Origin: Massilia phosphatilytica
GTDB taxonomy: Bacteria; Pseudomonadota; Gammaproteobacteria; Burkholderiales; Burkholderiaceae_D
Direction of reading: 5' to 3'
DNA: 64,000 nucleotides
Assembly (NCBI RefSeq): GCF_002968015.1
Contig: NZ_PUIP01000001.1
Location: 1 to 64,000, forward strand
Made by a program: the position numbers and the translations under genes. Shown piece by piece: positions 8,535 to 17,326 of this stretch. Every line of letters begins with the position of its first letter. Within the stretch, counting starts at the first letter, position 1. Below the pieces are notes generated by a model. The model worked only from the letters and a program-made list of their open reading frames with translations. It ran no database searches and had not been told where the DNA came from.

Positions 8535-9077
8535 ATGAAAGGTATTGTTTTTAATTTGCTGGAAGAAGCCGTGAGCGGTACGTATGGCGACGCCGCCTGG
8601 GATAGCCTGCTCGATGCGGCCAACCTGGACGGCGCCTACACGTCGCTGGGCAGCTATGACGACGAGGAAATCTTCGCCCTCGTGCGCGTGGCGTCGGAAA
8701 CGCTCGGCATTCCGCCGGAGGACGTGCTGCGCTGGTTCGGCGAGCAGGCGATGCCCCTGCTGGCGCGGCGCTATCCGACGTTCTTCGCCAACCACGCGAA
8801 TACCCGCGGCTTTCTGCTCACGCTGAACAGCATCATCCATCCGGAAGTGCGCAAGCTGTATCCGGGCGCGCAGACGCCGGTGTTCGATTTCGACACCAGC
8901 CTCGCCGACGTCCTGCGGATCGGCTACAACTCGCCGCGCCGCCTGTGCGCCCTGGCCGAAGGCTTCATGCGTGGCGCCGCCGGCCACTTCGGCGAGGATG
9001 TCGAGATCGTGCAGACCGAATGCATGCACCGCGGCGGCGCCCGCTGCGTCTTCGACGTGCGCTTCCAGTCCCGATGA
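8535..9077 (+). CDS. H-NOX (heme nitric oxide/oxygen-binding) sensor protein
   Basis: This 180-residue stand-alone H-NOX protein starts MKGIVFNLLEEAV, the family signature. The proximal heme ligand is expected to be His102 in IIHPEVRKLYPG, and the heme-propionate motif Y-x-S-x-R is present as YNSPR at 131-135. Cys138, Cys163 and Cys171 lie where some H-NOX proteins have a zinc/redox cysteine cluster; the fourth position is not Cys here. ATG 8535 follows a strong GAGGGGG ribosome site, which rejects the start 18 bases upstream. The stop overlaps the start of a GGDEF-EAL gene (ATGA), the classic partner, so NO binding probably controls cyclic-di-GMP turnover. Confidence 0.93.
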   Translation: MKGIVFNLLEEAVSGTYGDAAWDSLLDAANLDGAYTSLGSYDDEEIFALVRVASETLGIPPEDVLRWFGEQAMPLLARRYPTFFANHANTRGFLLTLNSIIHPEVRKLYPGAQTPVFDFDTSLADVLRIGYNSPRRLCALAEGFMRGAAGHFGEDVEIVQTECMHRGGARCVFDVRFQSR

Positions 9078-11092
9078 TCGCACCCGACCAGCCGGACGCG
9101 CCGGCCGAGATCGCGCGCCTCGAACGCCGCCTGCGGCGCGAGACGGCGGCGCGCCACGAAGCCGAGGCCATCGCCGAGCGCGGCCTGCGCGACCTGTTCC
9201 AGCGCCAGCAGGAGATCGCCCTGCTGGAGAGCATCGCCGTGGCCGCGAACGAGGCAGACGGCGTCCATGACGCGATGGCACGCGCGCTGGAGGCCGTCTG
9301 CCGGTACACGCACTGGCCGCTCGGCCACCTGTGGCTCGTGACCGGGCCGCCGGGACAGGAGCGTTTCGATTCGACGAGCACCTGGTACGACGAGGCCAGG
9401 CGCGACGACACGGATCCCGTCCAGGCACTGCGCGTTCGCACCGAGGCGGCGGCATTCGTGGCGGGCGTCGGGTTGCCGGGCGCGGTGGTGCGCAGCGGGG
9501 CGCCAGTGTGGATCGATACGGCGGCGACGGACACGGTGGAGATCCCGCGCCTGCCGTCGATCGTGGACGCCGGCTTCGCCTCGTTGTTTGCCTTCCCGGT
9601 GATGATCGGCAGCGAGGTGGTCGCCGTGCTCGAATTCTTCAGCCGCGAGCGGGTGGTGCCGGAGGAATCGGTGCTCCGGCTGATGGCGCAGATCGGCACC
9701 CAGCTCGGGCGCGTGGTCGAGCGCCGCCGCGCGCAGGACAAGCTGGTGCACGACGCCCTGCACGATCCGCTGACCCAGCTGGGCAACCGCAAACTGTTCC
9801 TGGACCGGCTGACGCACCTGCTGCAGCGCGCGCAACGCGTACCCGACGATCATTTCGCCGTGCTGTTCGTCGACCTGGACCGCTTCAAGTCGATCAACGA
9901 CGGGCTCGGCCACCAGTCCGGCGACGAGTTGATCATCGCCACCGCGCAGCGCCTGTCGGCCTGCCTGCGCCAGAACGACCTCGTCGTGCGCGACCGCACG
10001 CTCGCGCGCGAGCACCTGGTCGCGCGCCTCGGCGGCGATGAATTCGTGATCCTGCTCGACCGGGTCGCCAGCGCGGAACGCGCGATCGTCGTCGCCGAGC
10101 GCATCATGGGCGTGCTGGCCGAGCCGTTCGAGGTCGCCGACCAGCGCGTGTTCGTGACGGCCAGCGTCGGCATCGCTCTCAGCGCGAGCGGCTATGCCGA
10201 CGTGGAAGACATCCTGCGCGACGCCGACATCGCGATGTACCATGCGAAGCAGACCGGACGCGCACGCTGGGTGATGTTCGACCAGACCATGCAGCTGGCC
10301 GCCGTGCGCCGCCTGCAACTCGAAGCCGACCTGCGCGATGCGATGGCGCAGCAGCAGTTCTTCCTCCACTTCCAGCCGATCGTCACGCCGCGCGACGGCC
10401 GTGTGCGCGGCTTCGAGGCCCTGCTGCGCTGGCGCCATCCGGTCCATGGCATCGTGCCGCCGGGCGAATTCATTCCAGTCATGGAAGAAACCGGCATGAT
10501 CGAGGCGGTCGGCGCCTGGGTGCTGGACGCGGCCTGCCGCCAGTTGCGCGACTGGCAGCGCACCTACGACCCGCAGCTCACCATGAGCGTGAACGTGTCG
10601 GCCGTGCAGTTCACGGGCGAAGACCTGGTCGACGCCGTCACGCGTGTCCTGGCCGAGACCGGCATTCCACCGGCCACCCTGAAGCTCGAGCTCACCGAGA
10701 GCGCCGTCATGGCCGATGCCGAGCATGCGCTCGCCGTGTTCGCCGCCCTGAAGGCGCTGGGCGTGCTCGTCAGCCTGGACGATTTCGGCACCGGCTATTC
10801 CTCGCTCAGCTATCTGCGCCGGCTGCCGATCGACACGCTGAAGATCGACCGCTCGTTCGTCAGCAAGCTCGACTCGTTTGACGACAAGCGCCAGATCGTC
10901 GAAGTCGTGCTGATGCTGGCGCGCGCGCTCGGCCTGGACGTCGTGGCGGAAGGCGTCGAGACCGAGGCCGAGCTGGACCTGCTGCGCGACATGGGAAGCG
11001 ACCTCGTGCAGGGCTACTACTATTACCGGCCGCTCACGCCGGAAGATGCCGCGCAGGCGCTGGCGGAACAGGGGCAGCGCGCGGTGTGCTAA
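9074..11092 (+). CDS. GAF-GGDEF-EAL cyclic-di-GMP enzyme, H-NOX partner
   Basis: This 672-residue cytoplasmic protein has an N-terminal coiled coil (about 10-60), a GAF domain (about 60-215), GGDEF (about 235-405, motif GGDEF at 320-324) and EAL (about 420-665, EAL at 448-450). EAL catalytic motifs look intact: LELTES, DDFGTGYSS, LKIDRSF and EGVE. Both diguanylate cyclase and phosphodiesterase activity are possible. The RxxD inhibitory site (RQND) is separated from its usual place by an inserted stretch of about 12 residues before VARLGGDEF. The gene overlaps the H-NOX stop by four bases and matches the H-NOX-associated cyclic-di-GMP enzyme arrangement, in which NO-bound H-NOX modulates the two activities. 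Confidence 0.92.
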   Translation: MIAPDQPDAPAEIARLERRLRRETAARHEAEAIAERGLRDLFQRQQEIALLESIAVAANEADGVHDAMARALEAVCRYTHWPLGHLWLVTGPPGQERFDSTSTWYDEARRDDTDPVQALRVRTEAAAFVAGVGLPGAVVRSGAPVWIDTAATDTVEIPRLPSIVDAGFASLFAFPVMIGSEVVAVLEFFSRERVVPEESVLRLMAQIGTQLGRVVERRRAQDKLVHDALHDPLTQLGNRKLFLDRLTHLLQRAQRVPDDHFAVLFVDLDRFKSINDGLGHQSGDELIIATAQRLSACLRQNDLVVRDRTLAREHLVARLGGDEFVILLDRVASAERAIVVAERIMGVLAEPFEVADQRVFVTASVGIALSASGYADVEDILRDADIAMYHAKQTGRARWVMFDQTMQLAAVRRLQLEADLRDAMAQQQFFLHFQPIVTPRDGRVRGFEALLRWRHPVHGIVPPGEFIPVMEETGMIEAVGAWVLDAACRQLRDWQRTYDPQLTMSVNVSAVQFTGEDLVDAVTRVLAETGIPPATLKLELTESAVMADAEHALAVFAALKALGVLVSLDDFGTGYSSLSYLRRLPIDTLKIDRSFVSKLDSFDDKRQIVEVVLMLARALGLDVVAEGVETEAELDLLRDMGSDLVQGYYYYRPLTPEDAAQALAEQGQRAVC

Positions 11093-11102
11093 GGTTGCGC
11101 CG

Positions 11103-11996
11103 ATGAACACCCGATCCAACGGCGGCTACGTCGGCCGCTTCGCCCCATCGCCCACGGGCCCGCTGCACGCCGGGTCGCTGGTCGCCGCACTGGCCAGCTA
11201 TCTGGATGCGCGCGCCCACCATGGCACCTGGCTGATCCGCATCGAAGACATCGACGAGGGCCGCAGCGTGCCCGGCGCCGCCGCGGAGATCCTCGACCTG
11301 CTGCACCGCCTGGGCATGGATGCCGACCGCGAGGTCGTGTGGCAGAGCCGTCGCAAGCATTTGTACGAGGCCGCGTACGATCGCCTCGCCGGCCACGTCT
11401 ACCCGTGCGGCTGCAACCGCCGCGAGATCGCGGATTCGCGCCTCGGCGTCGCGCCCGACGGCGCCGCCATCTACCCGGGCACGTGCCGCCACGGCCTCGC
11501 GCCCGGCCGCAGCCCGCGCAGCCTGCGCCTGCGCGTGCCGGAGGCGGGCGCGGACGTCATCACCTTCCGCGACCGCCTGGCCGGCGTCGTCACGCAACGC
11601 CTGGCCAGCGAGTCGGGCGATTTCGTGTTGAAGCGCGCGGACGGGTACTGGGCCTACCAGCTGGCCGTCGTCGTGGACGATGCGGAGCAGGGCGTGACGG
11701 ACGTCGTGCGCGGTGCCGACCTGCTCGACTCCACGCCGCGCCAGATCTTCCTGCAGCGGCTGTTGAACGTGCCGACGCCGCGCTACCTGCACGTGCCCGT
11801 GGTGCGCAATGCGGATGGGGAGAAGCTGTCGAAGCAGACGGGGGCGCTGGCCGTGCGGCCGGGGGACGACGATGCTGCCGTGGCCGCGTTGCGGCAGGCG
11901 GCGGGGTTTCTCGGGCTCGTTGTGGGGGAACCGGGGTCGCTGGAGGCATTCTGGCGGGTTGCGGTGCCCGCGTGGGCGGCGTTGCATTCTGATTGA
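11103..11996 (+). CDS. gluQ: Glutamyl-Q tRNA(Asp) synthetase
   Basis: The 297-residue protein resembles a truncated glutamyl-tRNA synthetase catalytic domain. It has the class I HIGH-like motif as APSPTGPLHAGS (about residues 14-25), the KMSKS-like motif as GEKLSKQTG, and no anticodon-binding domain. The zinc ligands expected for GluQ (C-x-C...Y-x3-C) are seen as YPCGCNRRE and IYPGTCRH. The enzyme attaches glutamate to queuosine at position 34 of tRNA(Asp). ATG 11103 was chosen because family similarity begins a few residues later; an upstream in-frame start overlaps the GGDEF-EAL gene. It starts 10 bases after that gene and may read through from it. Confidence 0.93.
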   Translation: MNTRSNGGYVGRFAPSPTGPLHAGSLVAALASYLDARAHHGTWLIRIEDIDEGRSVPGAAAEILDLLHRLGMDADREVVWQSRRKHLYEAAYDRLAGHVYPCGCNRREIADSRLGVAPDGAAIYPGTCRHGLAPGRSPRSLRLRVPEAGADVITFRDRLAGVVTQRLASESGDFVLKRADGYWAYQLAVVVDDAEQGVTDVVRGADLLDSTPRQIFLQRLLNVPTPRYLHVPVVRNADGEKLSKQTGALAVRPGDDDAAVAALRQAAGFLGLVVGEPGSLEAFWRVAVPAWAALHSD

Positions 11997-12023
11997 TGCC
12001 TCCCCGCATCAATCATCCCACGG

Positions 12024-12620
12024 TCATACCGTCGGCCGCCGCCTGCTCATCCACATCAACCCGGCGAGACCGACTGCCAGCATCGACCACTCGGCCGTCT
12101 CCGGCACGGGCGGTGCGGCCACCAGCCAGCCGCGGATTTCGCCGTTCGGATAGAGATCCGTGTGGATGTTGACGTAGGCTTCGTTGGCGTTGATGCCGTC
12201 GACGAGGGCCGATGCGGCGCCCGCCGCCGTGCCGCCGTGCCCGCTCAGGAAGGCGGCATCCCAGGACATGTCGTCGCCCAGCGGGATCGCCTTGCTGTAG
12301 CTGCCCGCTGTCACGCCCGCCGGGAAGTCCTGGAACGGCACCGCCACGGGGGCCAGGCCCGTGAAGGCCGTGCTGGTGCAGCAATGGATGTGGGCGTAAA
12401 GGGTGGTGCCGTCCAGGTCGCGGAACGGCAGGTCGACGAACATTTCCTTGCCGGCCAGGTCGATCGTCACGAGGCTGGTGCCAGGCGAGGCGTTGGGCGG
12501 GCTTTCCAGCGCCCCGCTGGCGACGGCCCGGTAGCTCGGGTCGGCCGGCGCGGCGCCGGCGGGCACGGCGACGGCGCTCGCTGCCGCTGCCAGTGCGAGT
12601 AAGGACAGAACACGTTTCAT
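12024..12620 (-). CDS. Exported CHRD-domain protein with PEP-CTERM-type sorting signal
   Basis: The 198-residue product has a signal peptide (KRVLSLLALAAAASAVAVPA), a CHRD domain (about 30-165, with TTLYAHIHCCTS and AYVNIHTDLYPNGEIRGWL) and a C-terminal tripartite tail: VPETAEW, a hydrophobic helix, then RRRP. That tail is a PEP-CTERM variant, normally processed by an exosortase with export of matrix-associated proteins. No exosortase gene is in this window. ATG 12620 follows a strong AAAGGAGGT ribosome site, so the 12-residue upstream extension is rejected. CHRD domains are of unknown biochemical role. It is divergent from the outer-membrane barrel gene. Confidence 0.85.
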   Translation of the reverse strand: MKRVLSLLALAAAASAVAVPAGAAPADPSYRAVASGALESPPNASPGTSLVTIDLAGKEMFVDLPFRDLDGTTLYAHIHCCTSTAFTGLAPVAVPFQDFPAGVTAGSYSKAIPLGDDMSWDAAFLSGHGGTAAGAASALVDGINANEAYVNIHTDLYPNGEIRGWLVAAPPVPETAEWSMLAVGLAGLMWMSRRRPTV

Positions 12621-12785
12621 GGAGTACCTCCTTTGAACAAAAGGCCTGCGGTGCACCCCGTCCTGGGGTGCTGCTCAAAACCTAGCACCGCTGGCTTGTG
12701 CCCGTGCACACGGTACGGCTGAGATAGTGCTCTCGGGCGACTGAAAATCGGAAACCTTGGCACAATCGTAAAAAAACGATCCGTG

Positions 12786-13754
12786 ATGGCCATGCGAACT
12801 TTTCTTCCCGCCTTGCTCCTGACGGCCGCCGCCGGCCTGGCCCAGGCCCAGGACGCGTCCCTGCTGGCTGGCGCGATGCGCGTCGACAAGGACCACAGCG
12901 ACACCTCGTTCGCCGTCAACGTCGGCTATACCCAGCGCCTGACGCCGTGGCTCGCCGTGAGCGCCGACTACCTGAACGAAGGCCATCCGAAGCTGCATCA
13001 CCGCGACGGCCTCGGTGCGCAGGTCTGGCTGCACACCCGTGTGCCGGAACGGGGCTGGTCGTTCGGCGCCGGCATCGGTCCCTACTATTACTTCGACACG
13101 ACGACCGGCAACGGCTCGCTGACCGATTACCGCAACGAGCACGGCTGGGGCGAGCTGATGAGCGTGGATGCGATCTACCACCTGCATTCGCATGCCTACG
13201 TGGAGGCGCGGCTGTCGCACACCCACGGCATCCCGGACCGCGACACGACGCAGTTGATGGTGGGGCTGGGCTATGAGCTGGGCACCGTGCCGAATTGGGA
13301 GCGCCGCGAGAACGCGGACCGCGGCGACCAGACCCTGATGGTGCTGGCCGGCCGTTCCATCGTGAACAGTTTTAAATCGGAAAAGGCGGCGTCGTCCGGC
13401 ATCGAATACCGCCGCACGGTCAATCCGAACGTCGAATGGAGCGTCATCCTGATGAACGAGGGCAAGGTCGGCGTGGCCGAACGCATCGGCGTCTCGAGCC
13501 AGGTCTGGCTGCTGCGTCCGTTCACGGACCGCACAATGCTGGAGATGGGCTTCGGCGCCTACGGCGTGCGCGACCAGCTCGACCGCACCAATGCCGAAGC
13601 CGAGCGCGTCACGCGCCTGACCGGCCTGGCATCGATCGGCATGCGCTACCGCATCAGCGATACCTGGCGCGCGCAACTGACGTGGAACCGCGTGATCACC
13701 GACTACCACCGCGATTCCGACGTATTCCTGCTTGGCGCCGGCGTCACGTTCTGA
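12786..13754 (+). CDS. Outer-membrane beta-barrel protein, unknown function
   Basis: The 322-residue protein has a signal peptide ending AGLAQAQ and then many short amphipathic strands alternating with polar turns (for example FAVNVGYTQRLTPWLAVSADYL). It ends ...FLLGAGVTF with a C-terminal Phe as required for barrel insertion. Two similar halves (about 20-165 and 175-322) suggest an internally repeated or 12-14-strand barrel. ATG 12786 is used; GTG 12783 or ATG 12792 are alternatives. I do not recognise the specific family. It ends five bases before the converging DUF421 gene. Confidence 0.65.
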   Translation: MAMRTFLPALLLTAAAGLAQAQDASLLAGAMRVDKDHSDTSFAVNVGYTQRLTPWLAVSADYLNEGHPKLHHRDGLGAQVWLHTRVPERGWSFGAGIGPYYYFDTTTGNGSLTDYRNEHGWGELMSVDAIYHLHSHAYVEARLSHTHGIPDRDTTQLMVGLGYELGTVPNWERRENADRGDQTLMVLAGRSIVNSFKSEKAASSGIEYRRTVNPNVEWSVILMNEGKVGVAERIGVSSQVWLLRPFTDRTMLEMGFGAYGVRDQLDRTNAEAERVTRLTGLASIGMRYRISDTWRAQLTWNRVITDYHRDSDVFLLGAGVTF

Positions 13755-13758
13755 CGGC

Positions 13759-14244
13759 TTACGTACGCACCGGGTCCGTGGCCAGCGGCCGCTTCATGAT
13801 GGTGATGCTGCCGTCGGCCTCGAGGAAGGCGCACTGCATCTCGTGCTGCGCGCAGTCGGCCTGGCGCAGGGCCTGCCGGATGTCCGATTCGCCGACGCGG
13901 TTGCGGCGCAAGACCTTGTCGAAGAACACGCCGTCGCGGCCGATGAGCAGCGAGTCGCCGTCCAGCAAGGTTTCCATGCGGTGGCTGTTGGCCGCGAGCA
14001 TGCCGAAGCCTGCGTTCAGCAAGAGCAGCGTGGCCGCGATGATCAGGCCGCCGCCGACGGAATCGTCGCCACCCGACAGCCCGTTCGACACGGCTTCCGA
14101 CAACAGCATCACGACGAGCAGGTCGAACGGCGTCAGCTGGCTGATCGTGCGCCGTCCGGACAAGCGCACCATGACGAGCAGGGCGACGTAGACCATCGCG
14201 CCACGCGCAACAAATTCCCACCAGGGAAGATCCATATCGAACAT
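13759..14244 (-). CDS. DUF421 (YetF-like) membrane protein
   Basis: The 161-residue protein has about three N-terminal membrane segments (WWEFVARGAMVYVALLVMV, then LLVVMLLSEAVSNGL and LIIAATLLLLNAGFGML) and a C-terminal soluble DUF421 domain. Family motifs are visible: RLSGRRTISQLTPFDLLV and LLDGDSLLIGRDGVF. YetF-type proteins are inner-membrane proteins of unclear function. ATG 14244 is preceded by AGAGAGG; a reading from 14343 adds a 33-residue N-terminus with no family match. It lies 86 bases downstream of arsH on the same strand and could be read from the ars promoter, but shows no arsenic-related feature. Confidence 0.85.
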   Translation of the reverse strand: MFDMDLPWWEFVARGAMVYVALLVMVRLSGRRTISQLTPFDLLVVMLLSEAVSNGLSGGDDSVGGGLIIAATLLLLNAGFGMLAANSHRMETLLDGDSLLIGRDGVFFDKVLRRNRVGESDIRQALRQADCAQHEMQCAFLEADGSITIMKRPLATDPVRT

Positions 14245-14329
14245 AGCGGCCTCTCTGGAATGCAGCGGATGCATCCATTGTAGTGACGAGGCTGCCGTTT
14301 GATTGTTCGCTGGATTACGCAGCGCGGCC

Positions 14330-15049
14330 TTACAGCTTGCCAATCTGCCGGTCGATGGCCTTGCGCGCCCGTTCGCTGCGCTCGCTGTAGCGGTCGGTCA
14401 GGTAATCCGTGCGGCCGCGCAGCAGCAGCGTGAACTTGTAGAGCTCTTCCATCACGTCGACGACGCGATCGTAATAGGCGGACGGGCGCATGCGGCCGGC
14501 GTCGTCGAATTCCTTGTACGCCATCGGTACCGAAGACTGGTTCGGGATCGTGAACATGCGCATCCAGCGCCCCAGCAGGCGCAGCGTGTTGACCACGTTG
14601 AACGATTGCGAGCCGCCGCACACCTGCATCACGGCGAGCGTGCGTCCCTGGCTGGGCCGCACCGCGCCTTGTTCCAGCGGGATCCAGTCGATCTGGTTCT
14701 TCATGACGGCCGTGACCGCGCCATGGCGTTCGGGACTGCACCATACCTGGCCCTCCGACCACAGGCACAGTTCGCGCAGCTCGACGACCTTCGGATGCGT
14801 CTCGGGCACGCTGCCGACCATCGGCAGTTCCATCGGATCGAAGATCTTCACCTCGGCGCCGAAGTGTTCGAGGATGCGCGCTGCTTCATACGTGAGGAAA
14901 CGGCTGAACGAGCGCTCGCGCAGCGAGCCGTACAGCATCAGGATGCGCGGCGGATGATCGAGGTTGCCGACGGGTTCCAGCTTCGCGGGCGTGGGCAGGT
15001 CGAGGCGGTCGGTATCGATGTTGGGCAGGTTGTCCATGAGGGGAACCAT
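14330..15049 (-). CDS. arsH: ArsH, NADPH-dependent FMN reductase/organoarsenical oxidase
   Basis: The 239-residue protein has the flavodoxin-like fold of ArsH with the FMN-binding loop [13 protein letters not shown] (about 40-52), [20 protein letters not shown] and the ArsH-typical start [13 protein letters not shown]. ArsH oxidises trivalent methylated or aromatic arsenicals to pentavalent forms in the cytoplasm and reduces quinones. It is fourth in the operon arsR-arsC-arsB-arsH, starting two bases after the arsB stop, so translational coupling is likely. An internal Met at residue 5 is an alternative start. Confidence 0.92.
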   Translation of the reverse strand: MVPLMDNLPNIDTDRLDLPTPAKLEPVGNLDHPPRILMLYGSLRERSFSRFLTYEAARILEHFGAEVKIFDPMELPMVGSVPETHPKVVELRELCLWSEGQVWCSPERHGAVTAVMKNQIDWIPLEQGAVRPSQGRTLAVMQVCGGSQSFNVVNTLRLLGRWMRMFTIPNQSSVPMAYKEFDDAGRMRPSAYYDRVVDVMEELYKFTLLLRGRTDYLTDRYSERSERARKAIDRQIGKL

Positions 15050-15050
15050 G

Positions 15051-16331
15051 TCAGGAAAGCCGCAGCGCCAGCGCGGCCAGCGTCACGAGGAGGATCGGCA
15101 GGGTCAGCACGACGCCGGTGCGGAAGTACTGGCCCCAGGAAATGCGGATGCCCTTGTCCGCCAGCACGTGCAGCCACAACAGGGTGGCGAGGCTGCCGAT
15201 GGGCGTGATCTTGGGGCCGAGGTCGCAGCCGATCACGTTGGCATACACCATCGCCTCGCGTACTGTGCCCGTGGCGGGGACGGCGTCGATCGCCAGCGCG
15301 CCGACCAGCACGGTCGGCATGTTGTTCATCACGGACGACAGCAGCGCGGTCGCGACACCGGTGCCGAGCGCGGCGCCCCAGGTGCCGTGCGCCGCGCCGT
15401 GTGCCAGCAGGGCCGTCAGGCCGTCCGTGAGGCCGGCGTTGCGCAAGCCATAGACCACGAGGTACATCCCCAACGAGAACACGACAACCTGCCATGGTGC
15501 GCCGCGCAGCACGGCGCGCACGGCGATGACGTGGCCCCGCGCCGCGACGGCGAGCAGCACGAGGGCACCGGTCGCCGCGACTGCGCTGATGGGCACGCCG
15601 ACGCGTTCCAGCCAGAAGAAGCCGGCCAGCAGCAGCGCCAGCACATACCAGCCTGCGATGAACGTCGCGCGGTCACGGATGGCCTCGCGGGGACGCTTGA
15701 GCCGGGCCAGGTCATAGTGCGCGGGCAGGTCGCGGCCGAAGTACGCGACGAGTGCCGCGAGCGTCGCCAGCACGGCGACGATATCGACCGGCACCATGAC
15801 GGCCGCGTAGCGTGCGAAGCCGATCCCGAAATAATCCGCGGACACGATGTTGACGAGGTTCGACACGACCAGCGGCAGGCTGGACGTGTCGGCGATGAAG
15901 CCGGCCGCCATCACGCACGCGAAGGTGGCGCGCGGCGGAAAACGCAGCGCGGCCAGCATCGCGATCACGATCGGCGTCAGGATCAGTGCCGCGCCATCGT
16001 TCGCGAACAGCGCCGCGACCGCCGCGCCGAGAAGCACCAGCAGCACGAACAGGCGCCGGCCGTGCCCGCCTCCCCAGCGCGCGACGTGCAGCGCGGCCCA
16101 TTCGAAGAACCCCGCGCGGTCGAGCAACAGGCTGATCACGATGATGGCGACGAATGCCCCGGTGGCGTTCCAGACGATGTGCCAGACGACGGGAATATCG
16201 CTCACGTGGATCACGCCCGCGAGCAGGGCGGTGGTGGCGCCGGCGGCGGCGCTCCAGCCGATGCCGAGCCCGCGCGGCTGCCAGATGACGAGGACCAGTG
16301 TGCCGAGGAAGATCAGAAGCGCCGGCAGCAT
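15051..16331 (-). CDS. arsB: ArsB arsenite efflux permease
   Basis: The 426-residue polytopic protein has ArsB length and motifs: an N-terminal [18 protein letters not shown], the [16 protein letters not shown] segment near residue 107, [22 protein letters not shown] near 146, and [23 protein letters not shown] near 370. Cys374 in that last motif matches the conserved ArsB cysteine region. It extrudes arsenite/antimonite across the inner membrane by H+ antiport. ATG 16331 forms a TGATG junction with the arsC stop; the reading from 16787 would be antisense/out of frame with arsC. Confidence 0.92.
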   Translation of the reverse strand: MLPALLIFLGTLVLVIWQPRGLGIGWSAAAGATTALLAGVIHVSDIPVVWHIVWNATGAFVAIIVISLLLDRAGFFEWAALHVARWGGGHGRRLFVLLVLLGAAVAALFANDGAALILTPIVIAMLAALRFPPRATFACVMAAGFIADTSSLPLVVSNLVNIVSADYFGIGFARYAAVMVPVDIVAVLATLAALVAYFGRDLPAHYDLARLKRPREAIRDRATFIAGWYVLALLLAGFFWLERVGVPISAVAATGALVLLAVAARGHVIAVRAVLRGAPWQVVVFSLGMYLVVYGLRNAGLTDGLTALLAHGAAHGTWGAALGTGVATALLSSVMNNMPTVLVGALAIDAVPATGTVREAMVYANVIGCDLGPKITPIGSLATLLWLHVLADKGIRISWGQYFRTGVVLTLPILLVTLAALALRLS

Positions 16332-16819
16332 CACGGTGCGGGGGCGCCCAGGTTGCCGATATGGTCGAGCGCAGCCTTGAAGGCCGTGCGGTCGCCGGCC
16401 AGCCGGTCGAGCGGCAGGGCCAGGAACGCCTCGATGCGGGTGCGCAGGATCGCGTAGGCCCGCTCGAACGCGGCGCCGATCTCGGCGTCCGTGCCGGACA
16501 CGTGGCTCGGATCGTCCACGCCCCAGTGCGTGCGCAGCACCGGGCCGAGGTACGCCGGGCACGCTTCGCCGGCGGCGCTGTCGCACACGGTGACGACGAT
16601 GTCCGGCGTGACGGGCAGGTCGTCCCATGACTTGCTGTAGTAGCCGTCGGTTGCAATACCCTTGTCGGCCAGCAGGGTGAGCGCGCGCGCGTTCAGCCGG
16701 CCCGTCGGGTGGCTGCCGGCGCTGATGGCATGCAATCCCGCGGGTGCGAGGTGGTTGAAGAGGGCTTCGCTGATGAGCGAGCGGCACGAGTTGCCGGTGC
16801 AGAGGAAAAGTACGTTCAT
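16331..16819 (-). CDS. arsC: Arsenate reductase, low-molecular-weight phosphatase type
   Basis: The 162-residue protein belongs to the LMW-PTPase-like arsenate reductases: phosphatase loop C7-TGNSC-R13 (CX5R) at the N-terminus and Asp in DDPSHV. Cys79 and Cys87 ([13 protein letters not shown]) correspond to the second and third redox cysteines of thioredoxin-coupled ArsC. It reduces arsenate to arsenite for ArsB. It is second in the operon, twelve bases after arsR, and coupled to arsB by a TGATG overlap. The C-terminus is about 25 residues longer than the classical enzyme. Confidence 0.92.
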   Translation of the reverse strand: MNVLFLCTGNSCRSLISEALFNHLAPAGLHAISAGSHPTGRLNARALTLLADKGIATDGYYSKSWDDLPVTPDIVVTVCDSAAGEACPAYLGPVLRTHWGVDDPSHVSGTDAEIGAAFERAYAILRTRIEAFLALPLDRLAGDRTAFKAALDHIGNLGAPAP

Positions 16820-16831
16820 GTTGACGGAAAT

Positions 16832-17128
16832 TCAGCAGCAGGATTGGCCGCCGCAGCAGTTTTCGGTGAGGAAGCCGACGAGTGCGTTCATCGTGTCGAA
16901 GCGCGCGGCATAGATGATGAAACGGCCTTCCTGGCGCGGCACGACGAGGTTCGCGTGCGTCAGCTCTTTCAGGTGGAACGAGAGCGAAGAAGGTGGCACG
17001 CCGAGCGCTTCCGCGATCCTGCTGGCCGCGAGTCCTTCGGGACCGGCTTGCACGAGAAGCCGGAAGGTTGCCAGCCGCGATTCCTGCGCGAGGGCGGCGA
17101 GGGCTGGTACCGCATCCTTGTTGTCCAT
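16832..17128 (-). CDS. arsR: ArsR-family repressor with C-terminal cysteine pairs
   Basis: The 98-residue winged-helix protein has the recognition region [23 protein letters not shown] (about 40-62). It ends with Cys91-Cys92-Gly-Gly-Gln-Ser-Cys97-Cys98. Paired cysteines at the C-terminus resemble the As(III) site of Acidithiobacillus-type ArsR rather than the CVC site of the E. coli type. It is the first gene of arsRCBH and is read away from a shared intergenic region with two dyads. ATG 17128 gives the normal length; an upstream ATG about 70 bases earlier would overlap the likely operator. Confidence 0.88.
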   Translation of the reverse strand: MDNKDAVPALAALAQESRLATFRLLVQAGPEGLAASRIAEALGVPPSSLSFHLKELTHANLVVPRQEGRFIIYAARFDTMNALVGFLTENCCGGQSCC

Positions 17129-17145
17129 GGTCGTTCCGCTTATTG

Positions 17146-17172
17146 ATTCGATATTTCCATTATAGTCGAAAT
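17146..17172. promoter_or_regulatory. Candidate ArsR operator upstream of arsRCBH
   Basis: Half-sites ATTCGA (17146-17151) and TCGAAAT (17166-17172) form an inverted repeat around AT-rich sequence, 18-44 bases upstream of the first arsR start. Position and shape fit autoregulation by ArsR. The assignment is inference. Confidence 0.4.
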
Positions 17173-17206
17173 GACTTGACATCACAGACTGCCAGGAAAT
17201 ATTCTG

Positions 17207-17260
17207 TATTCGTCGAATAACGAATAAGAGGTCGACCGGATGTTCGTTATTCGGCGAATG
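17207..17260. promoter_or_regulatory. 54-bp near-perfect dyad with nested ATTCGNCGAAT palindromes
   Basis: Two 20-base arms (17207-17226 and 17241-17260) are reverse complements at 17 of 20 positions. The dyad centre falls exactly in GGTCGACC (17230-17237). Each arm contains its own palindrome: ATTCGTCGAAT (17208-17218) and ATTCGGCGAAT (17249-17259). It lies 67 bases upstream of the flavoprotein start, on the side away from arsR, so it is a candidate operator for one of the two ArsR proteins or a structured leader. It has no T-run, so it is unlikely to be a simple terminator. Confidence 0.55.
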
Positions 17261-17326
17261 AGGAACGGTTGCGCCCCGCGACCGATGACGAATGCCGGCA
17301 GTGCCGGCCAGATCGGGAGAATGACT

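Noticed and set aside
8924..11119. A 731-residue antisense frame across the GGDEF-EAL gene
   Set aside because: No recognisable domain; the plus strand encodes intact GGDEF and EAL motifs.
16332..16787. A longer arsB starting within arsC
   Set aside because: The added residues are an Arg/Pro-rich shadow of arsC; ATG 16331 gives the usual ArsB length and a TGATG junction.
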